Shown in pieces: positions 11,056 through 22,790 of a DNA stretch of 60,000 nucleotides; position 1 is the stretch's first letter; every line of letters begins with the position of its first letter. Position numbers and translations under genes: made by a program. Source of the DNA: Polytrichum commune (taxonomy: Eukaryota > Streptophyta > Polytrichopsida > Polytrichales > Polytrichaceae); NCBI GenBank assembly GCA_950295325.1, contig OX485804.1:35900001-35960000 (forward strand), in the 5' to 3' direction. Under the pieces are notes generated by a model, which saw nothing but the letters and a program-made list of their open reading frames with translations, was not told the origin of the DNA and made no database searches.

Positions 11056-11229
11056 GACACCACAGATGAAGATCAACCTCATGTCGATACCCAGGGGTCG
11101 CAAGCGGCTGGAGGCGCCTTGGTGGTGGAGGATAGCTTGCACAATTTTGCGGACGCGCGTCCGGAACCTGTGCCCACGATGGGGCCTGGTGAGGGAGGCA
11201 CTGCTGGCGAGGGCCTCTCCGCTAAAGAG

Positions 11230-11569
11230 GTAATCCACCTTTGAGCTTGCCTCCCACGTTACGGACGCGCATCCGAAACTTCCTTGTCTGCCAACTTCGT
11301 GGCGTGTGCATATTGTCGAGTTCGATGCTCGACTTCGCCCGGCGGGTGGATGCAATTTTGCCAGCATAGATTCAATTAGTTTTAGGGGAGACCTTTTGTG
11401 ACAATGTAAATTATTCGCGAAATGTATTAAACCAATCACATTAATACAAATTTTTTGAACTGCGTATTCGTATTCTTTTTGCCTTATATTTGTTTGTTGA
11501 GTTTGTGCATGCTTGTCAATTGGTTTTCATGGGTAGTACCATTCACCTAGATAGTATTTTCCATCACAG
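11230..11569 (+). other. Predicted intron
   Basis: A donor GTAATC follows AAAGAG at 11229, and an acceptor with a pyrimidine-rich lead (TTTTCCATCACAG) ends at 11569. Both sides are phase 0, so splicing joins ...SAKE to GPSEICRN... and on into the FCP1 domain. The prediction is based on splice motifs and frame only. Confidence 0.6.
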
Positions 11570-12337
11570 GGTCCGTCGGAGATATGTCGCAACCCCGCTG
11601 AAAGACCAAGCCGGCCCATGAGGAAACCGTTCATAATATTTGACCTCAATGGGGTGCTTTGTCATTCCATGCATATCTCCAATAGTGCGTCGAAGGGTCC
11701 CTTCCGTAGTCCACAAGACATGGATTACGGCGGACAGTTCGATACTCTCATTAACAAGAAGGTTGTACGGGCCCGGCCGGGGTTGAGGTGCTTCCTTCGT
11801 GATGTCCTTGGCTTGGCCCATGTCATCATCTGGAGCTCTATGCTCATGGACAACACGAAGGCCATCGTCGGTTTCCTTTTCCGAGAACTCGCAATGCCAT
11901 GCTTGCTTCTCGGTCAAGAACACTGCGATGACCTTTATGACCGTAATGGCAACATTGTACCCAAGGTCGGAGGAGGCCGAGGGCCTCAATTCCTAAAGGT
12001 ACTGAGGAAGAACCTTTGGGTGGGCGTCCCTATGTTGGAGGGGGTGCCCCACGGTTGTTGGCCCACCCCGGAGAACACGCTCCTCATTGACGACAGCCCG
12101 GCAAAGAGTATTCTCAATCCCCCGGGCAGTTGCATATTCCCGGATCCTTGGGAGAGTGATAGAAATGACAACTTTCTAGAGAATGAACTAGGACCCTACA
12201 TTAGGAGGCTTGCCTATCACCCCGGAAGTGTCCCAGATTTTGTCCTCTCCAACCCCATTGGCAATAAGCCTCTAGGCCCAAGAGATGAGGAATTTAGGAG
12301 GTTGTACGGCTATGCCAAACTCAATAAATTAATATGA
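11570..12337 (+). CDS. FCP1/NIF-type HAD domain protein exon, probable pseudophosphatase
   Basis: The frame begins at the acceptor at 11570, has an ATG at 11618, and ends with TGA at 12337. It shows the FCP1/SCP (NLI-interacting factor) fold signatures: motif I FDLNGVL a few residues after the ATG, WSSM about 70 residues in, and LLIDDSPAKS at about residue 155-164. Active FCP1-type phosphatases have DxDx(T/V). Here the second Asp is Asn (DLNGV), so the general acid/base is missing and the enzyme is probably inactive or altered. By family, such domains bind or dephosphorylate Ser in proteins such as the RNA polymerase II CTD. Any role here is inference. It may be the 3' part of the coiled-coil gene upstream. 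An AATAAA lies at its very end. Confidence 0.75.
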   Translation, partial: GPSEICRNPAERPSRPMRKPFIIFDLNGVLCHSMHISNSASKGPFRSPQDMDYGGQFDTLINKKVVRARPGLRCFLRDVLGLAHVIIWSSMLMDNTKAIVGFLFRELAMPCLLLGQEHCDDLYDRNGNIVPKVGGGRGPQFLKVLRKNLWVGVPMLEGVPHGCWPTPENTLLIDDSPAKSILNPPGSCIFPDPWESDRNDNFLENELGPYIRRLAYHPGSVPDFVLSNPIGNKPLGPRDEEFRRLYGYAKLNKLI

Positions 12338-12425
12338 GAATTGCTTTTTGGGTTTGTACTTGGACTCTCCATGTTTATATCTAACATTTCTCCCCGTATT
12401 TTGTAAATGTATTTTTGTGTCTTAG

Positions 12426-13310
12426 TTGCCTCACCAAGCATCCCAAAGTCTCGTCCATGGCATGTGTGCATCTAAACCGGGCCCTAGCTCCCCTTCCATT
12501 GGTGTGACCGACATTTCAATGCCTTCACTATTTCAATTTTCAGCCGTCAATGCCGCCTCTGCTGTTGATTACTCCAAAGACTCGGGGTTTGAAGACGGAG
12601 TTGTCGATAGCCCTCCTCCAAAGGTTGCAAAACTCAATTACGCTCCATCTCCATCTCCATCTCCCCTCCGCAATGAGAAGCACGTTCAAAACCCGCGGTC
12701 GACCAGACGCCTTTGTATGGATGAACCCCAAATTGATGTCCCGGCGTTTACGAGCGTCCCTGTTGTGCTTGTGGCCCCCCTCGATGTCCCAGAAGCTCAA
12801 ACCACCGCCCCGCAGGCCAAGGTGCCCAATTATTGGCATTCTCAAGTTTTTCCTTCATGATTTCCATGTATTAGTGCATTTCATATTCTTGGGTTTTACA
12901 GACTTCCATCCGTAACTTATACTAACCCACGTCATTATATGTATTTATGGTCATTGTTTCAGACCCCAATACACATGAATGTGGGCCGTTCATCCTCGAC
13001 TTCGTCATTGGATAGGCGAACACTGAAGACTGCTTCTTGCGAGTCTGATCGTTGTTTGGCCCTACGGAAGAGTGAAAGACGTTCGGTTTCCCAAACGCAT
13101 TCGTATTCCACTTATTCGGTAGGGGGTCGGCAAATATGGGCAAATGGCACATATTCGGGGTCGACAAATAAACAAGGTTACAGCCGCGGACCCGAGATCT
13201 TTAGAGCTATGGAGGCCATGAAAGCAAAAGAACGTGAAACGACCGTAAATGCTAATAATAGTATTGCAAAAGCAAAAGTAGTGAGTCGTAATCATGATCC
13301 GAACGTATAG
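12426..13310 (+). CDS. Two-exon frame of unknown function downstream of the FCP1 exon
   Basis: A strong acceptor (TTTTTGTGTCTTAG) ends at 12425. The frame that follows encodes a Pro/Ser-rich, disordered stretch to about 12845. A phase-0 GTTTTT donor at 12846 and acceptor TTGTTTCAG ending at 12962 would join it to a second exon ending with a stop at 13310. The second exon is Ser-rich and basic, with a short helix-prone segment (EIFRAMEAMKAKERETT). No family is recognised. An AATAAA lies near 13407. It may be an extension of the FCP1 locus by alternative splicing, but the TGA at 12335 and the phases do not allow a simple direct join. Confidence 0.4.
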
Positions 13311-14503
13311 GCTATATTAACATACATGTAGTTGTGGAATTATGTTTCTAGGACTTTCGCCTAATATTGGATATTCCACTTGCATTTTGTACTTCAACCC
13401 CTATTCAATAAATATGATATTGATTTTCCATATGCAAATGTTTTCATATATCCCATTTTCTTATTTTTAATGTGTAGTTCCATGCATTTGAGTCTCTTAT
13501 TTGTTTCCAAAATTGTGAACATAGCATATTTTTAGTGTTTTCCTTCCTACAAATGTGAAAGCCACGTCCTTAAATAGTCTCAAAATCAACAAAAAGTCTC
13601 CAATTACCGAATATAGTGTTAAAAATTAAAACACAGAGATTGTGTTTGAGCCATATATTGAGCTCCTTCGTCCTTTTAGGGTTTAGGGACATGCATTTGT
13701 GTCTCTTTGTAATCAGATTTCTAGAGGTGATAGACAACTTTAGATCTATATTTTGAAAACAGTCTCTACAGAACGGAAACTTTCATGTGAAGGTACAATT
13801 CTATATCTGATACAAAGGTTTCACAATTATTGGTGGGAATTTCGACTATATGAATCAACTCATACAGGTATGATGTTTTTGACATCCAGATAGCACTTGC
13901 AAATATTTGCTAATCATGAGGTACTGACATGATTTTTATAAAGCGCTAATTTCTTGTAGCATCTGTGCAAACAGTGGCATCAATACAGTTGAATACTGTA
14001 GAGGAATACAGGTTTAGCTTTACATTAATCCTTAGACATCCAGCTTCATAGAGTAAGATCCTCTCCTGTAGGCAGATGTTGCTGCCTGCACCACTAAATC
14101 TACAAGACATATGCCTCTATTGTTGGAGTCTACACTGAAAGATCTCAAGTTGATGAAATGCTGGATGTTTCTTCTCCATCAATTACTCATAGCCAACTCC
14201 TATTTGTCAGTGATGAATGTAATGAGCCTATGAAGCTAAAAAACTCAGTACGATAGGAGCCGACAATTCTGTTCCATATGCCAGGCCCAGGAGAAACAAC
14301 TTCTAACATCTCCTCTGCAATTTCCTCCACCAGCAACATCCTGTTGTCTAGCAGTGGTTCACAACATTCAGCACCACACCTGAGTCTTCGAATGGCTAGA
14401 GAGTCACTTCTCCCAAGATACCGGTATAATATTAATTCACTAATTTTGTTTTTAAAATGAAATTGATCATCTTCAATTAGAATACAGCGCTGCCAAACCG
14501 GTC
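13311..14503. other. AT-rich intergenic stretch
   Basis: I see no gene. It includes a probable polyadenylation signal of the plus-strand locus (AATAAA near 13407). It should also include the 3' UTR of the minus-strand UGT gene that ends at 14504. Confidence 0.45.
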
Positions 14504-17500
14504 TCATTCCTTGTGCTTGGAAACAGGAAGCTCCTTCACATAGTCATCCAAATTCTTTTGAGAGGAACCTCCTGGAGCCATCGCCTCGTGCGCCAACTCC
14601 TGCATCTTTCTCACATGTTTACGTATGTCACTTTTAAGAGACTCCTGCATGAGGAGTCGAACCACCCTTGTCACTTCCTCTTTTTCTACAAATCCCTCCT
14701 TCCCAATCTGGACCTCAATAGCCAATTTCGCAATGTCCACCAAGAACCTGCAAAAATACCAGCAGTTTAGCTCAAAGGAATTCCATGTAACGTCAGATTC
14801 TGCACTTGATTATGCAATGATGTAGACCAGATCATAGGCAAATGTGAAATAAAGGACTGTCCTGTTTCAAGCATGCATCAATATATACAGTGATGACAGC
14901 TATCCCCACAAGACTTTAGGTTCGGCTTTATGATCTTATGCAACTTGTTACCATGAGAAATCATCAATTCTCTTCGTTCCCAAAAGAATGCTAGGAAACT
15001 CTACTAGAGCAAAAAGATCTAATCAGCTGGAGCCAGTAGCCCAGATTTCACTGTACTTTTTGTGGATGGCATTTTGATATTGATAAAGTACGCTGATGTT
15101 ATGTTTTAGGACATTTACAAGTGAACAAAAGAAGACTTGGGACAAAATAAGAGTGACAAAGCCCATTCTGAAAAATATTGCAGGACTTCGAGAATGACCT
15201 GCAATTCATCTTCTGCTCAGCCCATATGGGCCATGCAATCAGGGGTACACCAGCTGAAATGCTCTCCAGCGCTGAGTTCCAACCACAATGGGTCATGAAT
15301 GCTCCTGTGGCTGGGTGGTTCAGAATGCGCACTTGCGGTGCCCAATCAGTGACAACAATACCACGATCTTTGGTGCGCTCTTCGAAACCTGAGCATCATT
15401 CAAAACCTGAGCATGAAATCCGTAGTATATCTGTCCTAATTCCTCCCCAAGACAGTGGACATTTCTTTTGAAGAGATGGCCAAGTCTACTCTGCTTCTTC
15501 AAGATGGGTAAAATACGTGCTTGTTCCATGCTAAACAATTGGTAACCCGACAAAAAATTCACATCAGTTATATAGTGACGAACTATTCCAGTCACTTGCA
15601 ATTGCCAATGGTATGATGTGACAACTGCCCTTGCACCTACACTTGTTTCAATGTAATTATGCCAGCAACAAGGAAGCCGTGGCCCAGAAATTGAGCTGAA
15701 TACTATTGACTGAATATTTAAAAGCCTGTACTCATCAAACACAATAATACCTGGTGAAAGCTTGTCAAGTGCTTCGCCATTTGGAAGTTGAAGAACCAAC
15801 ACAAACGGCTGCCCGCTTGATTCCAAACCCTCGGTCAGCTCAAGGATTTGTGCAGGAGAGAAAACAACACCACTTCCAAAGGCAACATACAGGACCGAGT
15901 CTTCCTTTTGGTTATCCAGCCATTTTTCTGCAGGGTGCCTGTCTTCAACTCTCAAGTGGTGCTCCGCTGGCAGCAGTGGGCCAATTGGCACAATTTTCCT
16001 CACCTATAACATTCAGCATCATGAAGTATTAGATTGCAGATTCATGGCCATAAAAACATGCCACATCACAATCATGGTTCATCAACCGTAACTGACGAGT
16101 ATCGTATGGATCGCACGGTTTGCTAGGAACGTGATCGACTAGAGCTCGACAATGGTATCGTGGATAATCATAGAACAGCAACCAACAGGGACGTCACTAA
16201 AAGCGCATGGTAGTGATAACCTTGGAATGCAAAACAACGATCCAGTCAAGAATTTCGCCTTAGTGGTCAAGTGATGTCATGAAGAAAGAGCTTCTTAAAG
16301 ACCTCGAAGTCTAGGACTAACCTCACTATCATAAGAATGGACTGTGCCCGGACTGAGCCCTCCTCTTAGCCGAATGGACATTCAACTCCAAGAAAATGCA
16401 CTCGCCCCTGATCCTGGATCCCAACCATGAGCTACTGGTATTTCTGCGATATGGATATTGGGACATGAGGTACTCTAAAAATATGCGCTGTTGGTGTTCT
16501 CTATTGCCAACAATTCTTGCATAGGTCCTAAACCCCCATAAATCTAACTTGACTATCTTATGATAATTTGGGTTGCAGAACAAGACTTCCAGCCTTCCAC
16601 CTTCTTCCAGTTCCAATCATTCTTTGCCTCCTGAGACAACATACCTGCATAGTGGAGTTGAGAATTTCGGACTCCACAACATCAAACACATTCTTCTCCA
16701 GTTCGTAAAATGTGTTGACAAGAATACAGGTTGCATCTCCAAGTCGGAGGGTGTTCCGTGTGTAGAACTTGTAATTGGGAGACGATTCATCACAGATCAA
16801 GTCTCTGGGCAAGTCAAATGCACTGAATGGGGGGAGGCCAGGTATGTTGATAGGGCCATCCTTGGTGCTGGTGGGTAGTGGCAATAGCCCTTCTGCGATA
16901 AATTTTGGTATCTGTGAAGAATTATCGCAAGGAACATGTATCAAACGGTGTTAGACCTCGGAACACCTCAGAATCATTGGATCACAAAATCACAGAAAAT
17001 CACAACGCTTGCAGAGTGGACAAGAATCACAGAGAATCACAAGTCTCAGAGATATGTATTTGTCAGAGGCCTCAAACAAAGAAACAAGGAAAGAAAACGC
17101 GCGCGTGCGCACACACAGGCCACTGAGGGAAAACAGCGACGTCACTTCTAAATACTGGGTGCGGAACGAACGAGTGTGCATACTCAAATGAAGCACGCCA
17201 GGCCCATTTTATGCTCTCTGTCAAAATGCTTGAGCAAGCAAATTTGCAAAATCATAAGGACAACTTACAAGTGCTCAAATTCTCTAGAGTATTATGAGTG
17301 CCCGTTTCAATCGGCTTAGTACACATCCAACTGTCGGATTCCTCCATGGAAGTATTTACACCAACTGATCACAGCGAATTACTGAAGGTAGTTGTGACAT
17401 AAAGAAACCTTCTGCACTTTAAGCCACGAGCCTGGGTTAAAAAGAACTGATATGCTATTACACCTTTTTGGAGCTTCATTCACTCATTCATGCGCTTCTC

Positions 17501-18408
17501 CTCGTACGTAGGACCAGGAGAAGCATCTGATTCATAATTGCCTACAGCCTAAAAGTTGGGTAGGAAATCTCTGTTCAAGACATACGTAGTCTTTTCGTAC
17601 ATCGACGTGATCAGACAGTCGAGACTCCGTACCGTACTCTCTGTGAGGAACGGCAAACACAGCCTCGACCATAAGAAACGGGTACCTAGGAGGAACGCTT
17701 TCTGGACTCCCATTATAGTCATCCTTGTGATGCGAACACTACAACCTCGCACCAAACTCACTCCCGAGAAATCCAGCTGCGGGAGAAGGAGCAGGTTCTT
17801 GGAACTCAAAAATTTGTTTAGTGTACGAAGGGAATCTCTCTCTCTCTGACTGACCAGGCCGATGACTTTGTTGATCGCTCATGTGGCTGTACCTGAAGCT
17901 GCATGGAAGCACAAGCTGCAGGAGATGTGAAGAGCACATGGCTGGGGATGTCGAACTTTTTGGCAACGGCATGAGTCCACCCACCGAACATGTCCGAGAT
18001 GATGCAACAGGGCACGCCCACGATATCCAATGCCGGCAGCTCGCCATAACGCCCAGCCTCCACCTCCCTGCCCTCCGCCCTCCGCACCGCCCTCTCCAGC
18101 AAATCGGACAGCATTCTTGTCATCTTGTCATCGCTCCCGCTCTTGAACATGTCCACGAAGTTGGCAGGCCCGCCAGGGAGCCCCATGAAGCGGATGTTGT
18201 CCAACTGCCACGCATCGAGGCTACTCTTGGCATGCTCCAGGGAGACGATATGCTTCTCGGAGCTCACGAAAGTCACCGACACGCCATGCGCCACCAGGTG
18301 CTTCGTCAGGCTCATGAATGGAATGGTGTGCCCCTGCGATGGCGACGGTACTATCAGCACGTGCGCCCCTTTCCCCAAACCTCCAATCCCGCCATTTGAG
18401 GGCTTCAT
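14504..18408 (-). CDS. UDP-glycosyltransferase (family 1), five exons, apparently intact
   Basis: The enzyme transfers a sugar from a UDP-sugar to small molecules such as phenolics, terpenoids or hormones; it is normally cytosolic. Exons on the minus strand are 18408-17893, 16911-16645, 16003-15751, 15388-15199 and 14747-14504. All introns are GT..AG and phases agree (0,0,1,2), giving 1470 nt and 489 residues, normal for the family. The N-terminal half has [12 protein letters not shown] with the expected catalytic His at about residue 27, and SDMFGGW, likely holding the activating Asp. The PSPG box starts [20 protein letters not shown], continues GWNSALES and closes WAEQ (about residues 361-404). 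I chose the ATG at 18408 because it is the first in frame before the [12 protein letters not shown] strand. Acceptor substrate cannot be told from sequence. Angiosperm UGTs usually have one intron or none, so four introns is notable. Confidence 0.92.
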
Positions 18409-18486
18409 CACCTCCACTCCTCAATACAAAATAAAGAAATACAAAAACCACACTACACTAAACTAAATAACTTCCTCAACGCAATC

Positions 18487-18830
18487 CACCACCTACACTC
18501 CCGGCCAAATCTGCGCACAAATTAACTCTGCAACCTCAATCATCCCACAAATCACACATCCTACACCCTGACCCAAGTCCACACAGCAACTAACTCTGCG
18601 ACCTCAACTCAATCCTCCAATTGCACCACCTACACTCCCAGCCAAATCTGCACAGACACCAACCCTGCAACCTCAACTCAATCCTGCATCCACTCGCAGC
18701 CTCCACAGAAACCAAATATGCACCGGGCAACCTCAACGCCCAACTCAACAACTTCCAATCATCCAACTCTGTTCACACGGTACACTACCTACACTCCAAG
18801 CCAAAAACTGCACAACAACCTGGCTCCAAG
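18487..18830. repeat. Diverged C-rich repeats upstream of the UGT gene
   Basis: A phrase like CCACCTACACTCCCAGCCAA followed by CTGCGACCTCAACTCAATCC recurs three times or so (near 18487, 18622 and 18782). The copies are imperfect, with spacing of roughly 135-160 bp. They lie in the presumed 5' UTR or promoter of the UGT gene. Confidence 0.55.
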
Positions 18831-19807
18831 CTCTTCTCTCGAATTCTGCCACCTTTTCTACTACTCTCCCAGCTGCTTCCCTCGGCAGCTATGAAGCTAC
18901 TTTGTGAGCTACTCATCCAATAGTGAAGGGAGTGAGTGAGTTGAGTGAGCGAGCGCTGGCCCGGGCAAAATGTTGCCTAAAGCTAACAATTCAAAGGCTG
19001 GGCCCCTCATGCACGCTTAGCTAGTACTAATAACTCCTCAGCTACTCTCTCCAGTACAGTCCCTTTTCTAAATTTGGACGTTGCATTCCCGTCACTCGGG
19101 ACGTTGTGAGAATTAGATGGCCAGGTGGCTCCTATGCTGTACGTGGCCACGGTGACTCCCAATGCTTCTCTCTGGGCCCCTGCTCTGCCCTGCCTCTGCC
19201 TGCCTTCCTGCATGCCGGCCGTATGGTGGGATCTTTCGCAGGTTTAGTGGGAGCTCCCGCTCCATCTCCACGAACTAATTAACTTCCACACCTTTTTGTC
19301 ACCGCAGTCTACAATATTCTTGATGAGCTTCCAGCACGCACATCATCATCGAGGTCCAATTATTGAAGAACATCCTGCCGCTCCTCCTCCTCCTCTCCTC
19401 CTCCTCGCTAGTACGATGCATGCATGGAGAGCTTCGGCTGTCCATGATGGTGTGAGAAGAGAGAAGGGAGGGGGGCGCCTTCTAACTGGTACTAGGATGG
19501 CTACACTTGGCGCCACGAGGACTGATTAAGTTAGTGGAACTCCACTCCCTTCAGTTGTTCACCACGAGATATGATTGGGGGAGAAGCAGTCGCAAGGTAC
19601 ACTAACTTATCCATCTGACTTTAGTGCGTCCCCACTACACTGGAAGAAAACTCCGCCATTGTAACAAGCGTCCATTGGGACTTGGTAATTGCGATTCGTG
19701 GCAAGAAAACGCATAAAGAAATCATTTTGGGTGTCAACCGAAGGTGTTTGGCTGCAGTTTTTGGATGATTGCAATTGGCAAGTTTTCTTCTACTGCTAGT
19801 CATCAAT
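18831..19807. other. Intergenic region upstream of the UGT gene
   Basis: I see no gene. The region should contain the UGT promoter, but no TATA box could be assigned with confidence. Small open frames around 19007-19529 have no recognisable motif. Confidence 0.4.
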
Positions 19808-20762
19808 TGTCGCAACCCTTGCTAGCTTCCCTTAACTAACTTGGTCAGTTTTTTCAATTCTACCAAGGGTCACAAGCGCTAACCCTTTGCATTCCGCCAT
19901 GCTAATGATTAGCTCCCCATACCGCGGACCTTATAGTTCATAGGAGGAGAACCAACCTTCCTACTTTGCTTTCGGGACTCACCCCTTCATCAGTAACCAA
20001 TTCTTAGATGTGGACTTCTATTCATGGAAGTCCAATCTTATGTTGATCATCTTATGCCGGAGTTACACTACAACCTCAGGGAGTGCACTATTCATTAAAA
20101 CCAAGAATCACGTGCGTGCATGCCCCTTATTAAAACACCCCTGTATACATTTTATTTTTGCTAAAATTAAGCAATATAACTTACAAATCTCATTGCTTCA
20201 AAATACATTTCCATACGTACACAAGGGTCCAAAAACAAATATAGAAATTGTATATAACATGTGTACAAGTGTTTGGAAATGTAAAAATATGGCCCTATTA
20301 TATGTATAATATCAAATCATGGATTTTTAGTTATAAAGTCGTTAAAGACTTTTTCATCACTTGAATGAAGTTCGTACGTGTTTGTTTCAGCATCATACGT
20401 CAAATTGGCCAAAGCAATAACCGTATCCAATTCTACCAGAATATGATTTGTGAGATCATAACTCCAAATAAGGTCGTTACTTAGTGGATGAAAAAACGCA
20501 TGATTCTTGGTCCAGGTTTGACTTGAACGCGTAAACGCGTAAACCCGTACTTTACATAAATTTTTTTATAGCCTTATCTCCAACCTCATGTATATCTACT
20601 TCCTGCTTAATAGCAATATGTCTCTTGTATGTACATTTTGTACATGCTTGTTCTAAATAATACCCCTTTTGTGCACGCACGTGTATATTATTTACAGTAC
20701 TTGAACAGTGCACTCCCTGGGACTACAACAACCCAAACCATACTAGGCAACTATGCCCTCAC
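19808..20762 (-). mobile_element. Truncated LTR fragment of the Ty3/gypsy family, split by a MITE
   Basis: The segment starts TGTCGCAACCCTTGCTAGC and follows the family LTR with many differences up to 20074. It is interrupted by a MITE and resumes at 20722 with the ACTACAACAACCC portion of the LTR. It loses similarity at about 20762, less than halfway through the LTR. The remainder is missing. Confidence 0.85.
20075..20721. mobile_element. hAT-type MITE nested in the LTR fragment
   Basis: This 647-bp element has 15-bp terminal inverted repeats, CTCAGGGAGTGCACT on the left against CCCAGGGAGTGCACT on the right when reversed. It is flanked by a perfect 8-bp duplication, ACTACAAC (20067-20074 and 20722-20729). 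An 8-bp duplication and CAGGG-like ends fit hAT. Related ends occur near 35340-35395 and 35545-35610. No coding is seen, so it depends on a transposase elsewhere. Confidence 0.88.
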
Positions 20763-21159
20763 ATATGTTATCTATGGTATAGAGTACTACTACATCCATC
20801 AAAATATCTTCGAAGGATCCAAAGTCAATATGTAGATCAAGGTATCATTATGGGTAGGACCTGGTAAGGTGGGAGGTGCTTTCAACCCCCAACTTCCCAA
20901 GCTTATGAAAGGGTTGTCTTGAGTGCATTTCAATCATTATTGGTTGTGGAATTTCATGGACAAATTTTGAGTTTAAAATGGGATTTTTCTATATGATCTT
21001 GAAACATGGGAGATGAGTTATTTCAATTTGAAATACCTTGTGTATTACAAGATAGGTACATGGTAGGCTGAATATAGTGAGAATTTTTTGTAGATTGGTA
21101 AGAGCTCATTTACAAGGATTTTTCTGCAATTTTCAAGTCCAGCTCATTTTAGGATTCCA
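20763..21159. other. No gene seen
   Basis: I see no coding signal or recognisable repeat between the LTR fragment and the Harbinger remnant. It could hold the upstream part of the Harbinger element. Confidence 0.35.
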
Positions 21160-21775
21160 ACATAAGAATTTGAGGCTATTCATGGGATTCCTTGTATTAT
21201 AAGAACAATCAATGGATCTCATATTCCAATTTTTCAAGAGAAGATGGAGAATCATTATGAAATTCATTTTATTCGGCTTTATTGCAAGGTATAGTTTATA
21301 CAAAATGTGTATTTTACGATTACAAAATTTAATGGGTAGGACGTATGTACGATTGAACATTGTTCAAACTTACAAAATTAAAAGATATTTTATTGAAGGT
21401 ATATTCTTATCTTATAAGTTAATTAAAGATTATACATATCCAATGCAACCATGGATTTATAACCCATTCAAATTTTGTGTAGAGGGTTTTGAAGGTTACA
21501 AAATAAATTGGAATTTTATTCAAAGTTATACTCGCATGTGTGTAGAACGTGCTTTCAAAATTCTAAATAGAAGATTAAAATTTATTATGAAAAATGTTGA
21601 TATACTATTACGACATATAGCTGATATAGTTGTAACATGTATAGTACTACACAATATGTATATAATTGGCAATGAAAAATTTGATATAGATTGGAATTTG
21701 ATTGACAATATTTGTACATTGTTTCCTCTACATATTCATATGTTTATAATATTAGTTACATCCATCATGACCTGA
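21160..21775 (+). pseudogene. PIF/Harbinger transposase remnant (DDE_Tnp_4)
   Basis: Segments in shifting frames follow the order of a Harbinger transposase. GIPCIIRTINGSHIPI near 21185-21235 corresponds to the usual G-I-P-x-x-x-G-A-I-D-G-T-H motif. YKLIKDYTYPMQPWIYNPF at about 21410-21470 corresponds to G-D-x-A-Y-P-L-x-P-W. YTRMCVERAFKILNRRLKFI near 21525-21590 corresponds to R-x-x-V-E-R-A-F-G-x-L-K-x-R-W, followed by VVTCIVLHNMYI. The first catalytic Asp is Asn and frameshifts separate the parts, so it is dead. Very high AT content fits long neutral decay. I could not find its terminal repeats. Confidence 0.82.
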
Positions 21776-22790
21776 AAATTCATTTTCATGTTTATTATTT
21801 TTGTATTCCATTAGCAAAACATTGTATTTCTTCTTGCAGACCAATCAAGTTCCTCAAAAATTACATAAACTGAAAATCATACAAAACATGAAGTTTGATC
21901 AAAACATTTATTCTTGTCTACATACAACCGTTAATTTTTTTAATAAAAGACCATTGGATTAAGTACAATATATCATAAAATTTATCAATTTTTTTGGTCT
22001 AAAGCATATCCTAAGGTGTTGGACCATAACCAAGAATACAAGATTGCAATTTCCAGACGTACGACTAAATTGCTAACTCCTTAATGAAAGAAAAGGGAGA
22101 CAGGGGGCCTAGACCAAGAAGCAATGGCTAAGGCTTTTAAAACAAACCCAATTGGTCCAGTTGGACTTTATCTTTTTGCATTTTCAATGGGTCAATCAAA
22201 ATTTTCTCAATTAACATCGATAGATAATCAAATTACTTCATACTTTGTTTTCTTGTTAATTTTATGAATTCATCTTCTATCTCACCGTGAATGACTATGA
22301 AGATTTCAATTTGATAATCTCACCATTTAATAGGGGCATACTCTCCATCTTCCAAATCTCCCAACTTTGTTTCATCAACTTTTGCCTTTTAATTCAGTAC
22401 TTCATTTGATTTTGAAATAGTTGTCATATTTGTCTTCTTCTTACTGAGACCGTTTTCTTTCTTAGTTGTATCTTTTGCCTCTCCTCTCATATTCATATTT
22501 TTACTACCTTCCACATTTTGCGACATTTGTGATCCAACTACTTTTATATCTTCATTATTAAATTACTGAAAATTGTTGATATTCCTACTTCCTAATGAGG
22601 TTCCGTGCAACCCGAATTATGGTTGACTCCATGACATCCAAAAAGAATTATGGATCCATTGTTGGATTTTGGAACCATTCCCATCTTGCAAGAAACATGC
22701 CATTGAGGGGGGAGGGGGGAGAAGAATTTTTTTTTAAATTAAAAAAAAAAAATACTACAATCATACATACAATAAGCTCCACACACTTTG
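21776..22790. other. AT-rich non-coding DNA
   Basis: I see no gene. It probably includes the 3' end of the Harbinger element. A run of T followed by a run of A at about 22727-22752 makes a weak palindrome just before the solo LTR. Confidence 0.4.

Larger units (their letters stand above)
8605..11229 (+). pseudogene. 5' exons of a coiled-coil/disordered protein gene, split by a solo LTR
   Basis: An ATG at 8605 opens a Lys/Ser-rich frame that meets TAA at 8815, after which the same frame is open again through 9031-10014. That long part encodes a disordered N-half, an acidic stretch (LSDEDEDEV), a strong coiled coil (EKLEKRMKEELDQRLREANE and on, about 9500-9700), a Pro/Tyr-rich region and repeats of GSQEDEDMR. 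A solo LTR interrupts the repeats at 10015. Beyond it the frame resumes at 10988 and reaches a phase-0 GTAATC donor after 11229, which joins in frame to the acceptor before 11570. Another frame at 8729-9085 is also protein-like, so the exon structure before 9031 is unresolved. The LTR brings stops into the frame, so this allele is probably broken. I do not recognise the coiled-coil part. Confidence 0.5.

Noticed and set aside
12323-12425. A splice joining the FCP1 exon to the frame at 12426
   Set aside because: The GT sites before the TGA are in phase 2 and would lead to an early stop in the next exon, so a direct join does not work.
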